The position numbers were made by a program, and so were the translations under genes. Positions 4,691 to 5,221 of a DNA stretch of 5,221 bases are shown here, in pieces. Origin of the DNA: Nocardioides sp. (GTDB taxonomy: Bacteria; Actinomycetota; Actinomycetes; Propionibacteriales; Nocardioidaceae). The DNA is taken from the NCBI GenBank assembly GCA_030145945.1, contig JASLDK010000090.1, forward strand, positions 1-5,221, in the 5' to 3' direction. Numbering within the stretch: the stretch's first letter is position 1; each line of letters begins with the position of its first letter. The notes beneath the pieces are model-generated. The model had not been told where the DNA came from, did no database searches, and saw nothing but the letters and a program-made list of their open reading frames with translations.

Positions 4691-5221
<531 letters not shown>

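Overview
This is a high-GC window with dense, overlapping genes, typical of an actinomycete. A Nocardioides-like member of the Propionibacteriales fits the protein sequences, but that placement is an inference from style and not proven. All genes look like chromosomal housekeeping genes, and no mobile element, tRNA, rRNA or CRISPR array was seen.

Left part (1-1039, + strand): the 3' end of an assimilatory APS/PAPS reductase gene (cysH), then a full sirohydrochlorin chelatase gene. The first makes sulfite. The second makes siroheme, the cofactor of the sulfite/nitrite reductase that uses sulfite, so this is a sulfur-assimilation operon. A 22-codon ORF fits exactly between the two genes, with an ATGA overlap at each end.

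Convergence point (1040-1218): the chelatase gene and an opposing operon end head to head. The whole gap is filled by a symmetric repeat element: three 17-bp units in direct orientation at an exact 32-bp pitch, then three in inverted orientation at the same pitch, all six sharing one dyad centre. This is the most unusual feature of the window.

Middle part (minus strand, read right to left from 3271 to 1219): PPK2-family polyphosphate kinase, a short HipA-like kinase and a DUF3037 protein. They are joined by 1-bp and 4-bp stop/start overlaps and so form a tightly coupled module. Upstream of it, a 58-bp gap with a hairpin separates it from a purine-type phosphoribosyltransferase gene, which overlaps the 3' end of recX by 8 bp.

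Right part (4378-5221, minus strand): recX has a strong Shine-Dalgarno site. It is separated from the 3' end of recA (running off the window) by a 313-bp non-coding gap. That gap holds a 170-bp imperfect palindrome, a likely terminator/attenuator controlling read-through from recA into recX, or a remnant palindromic repeat element.
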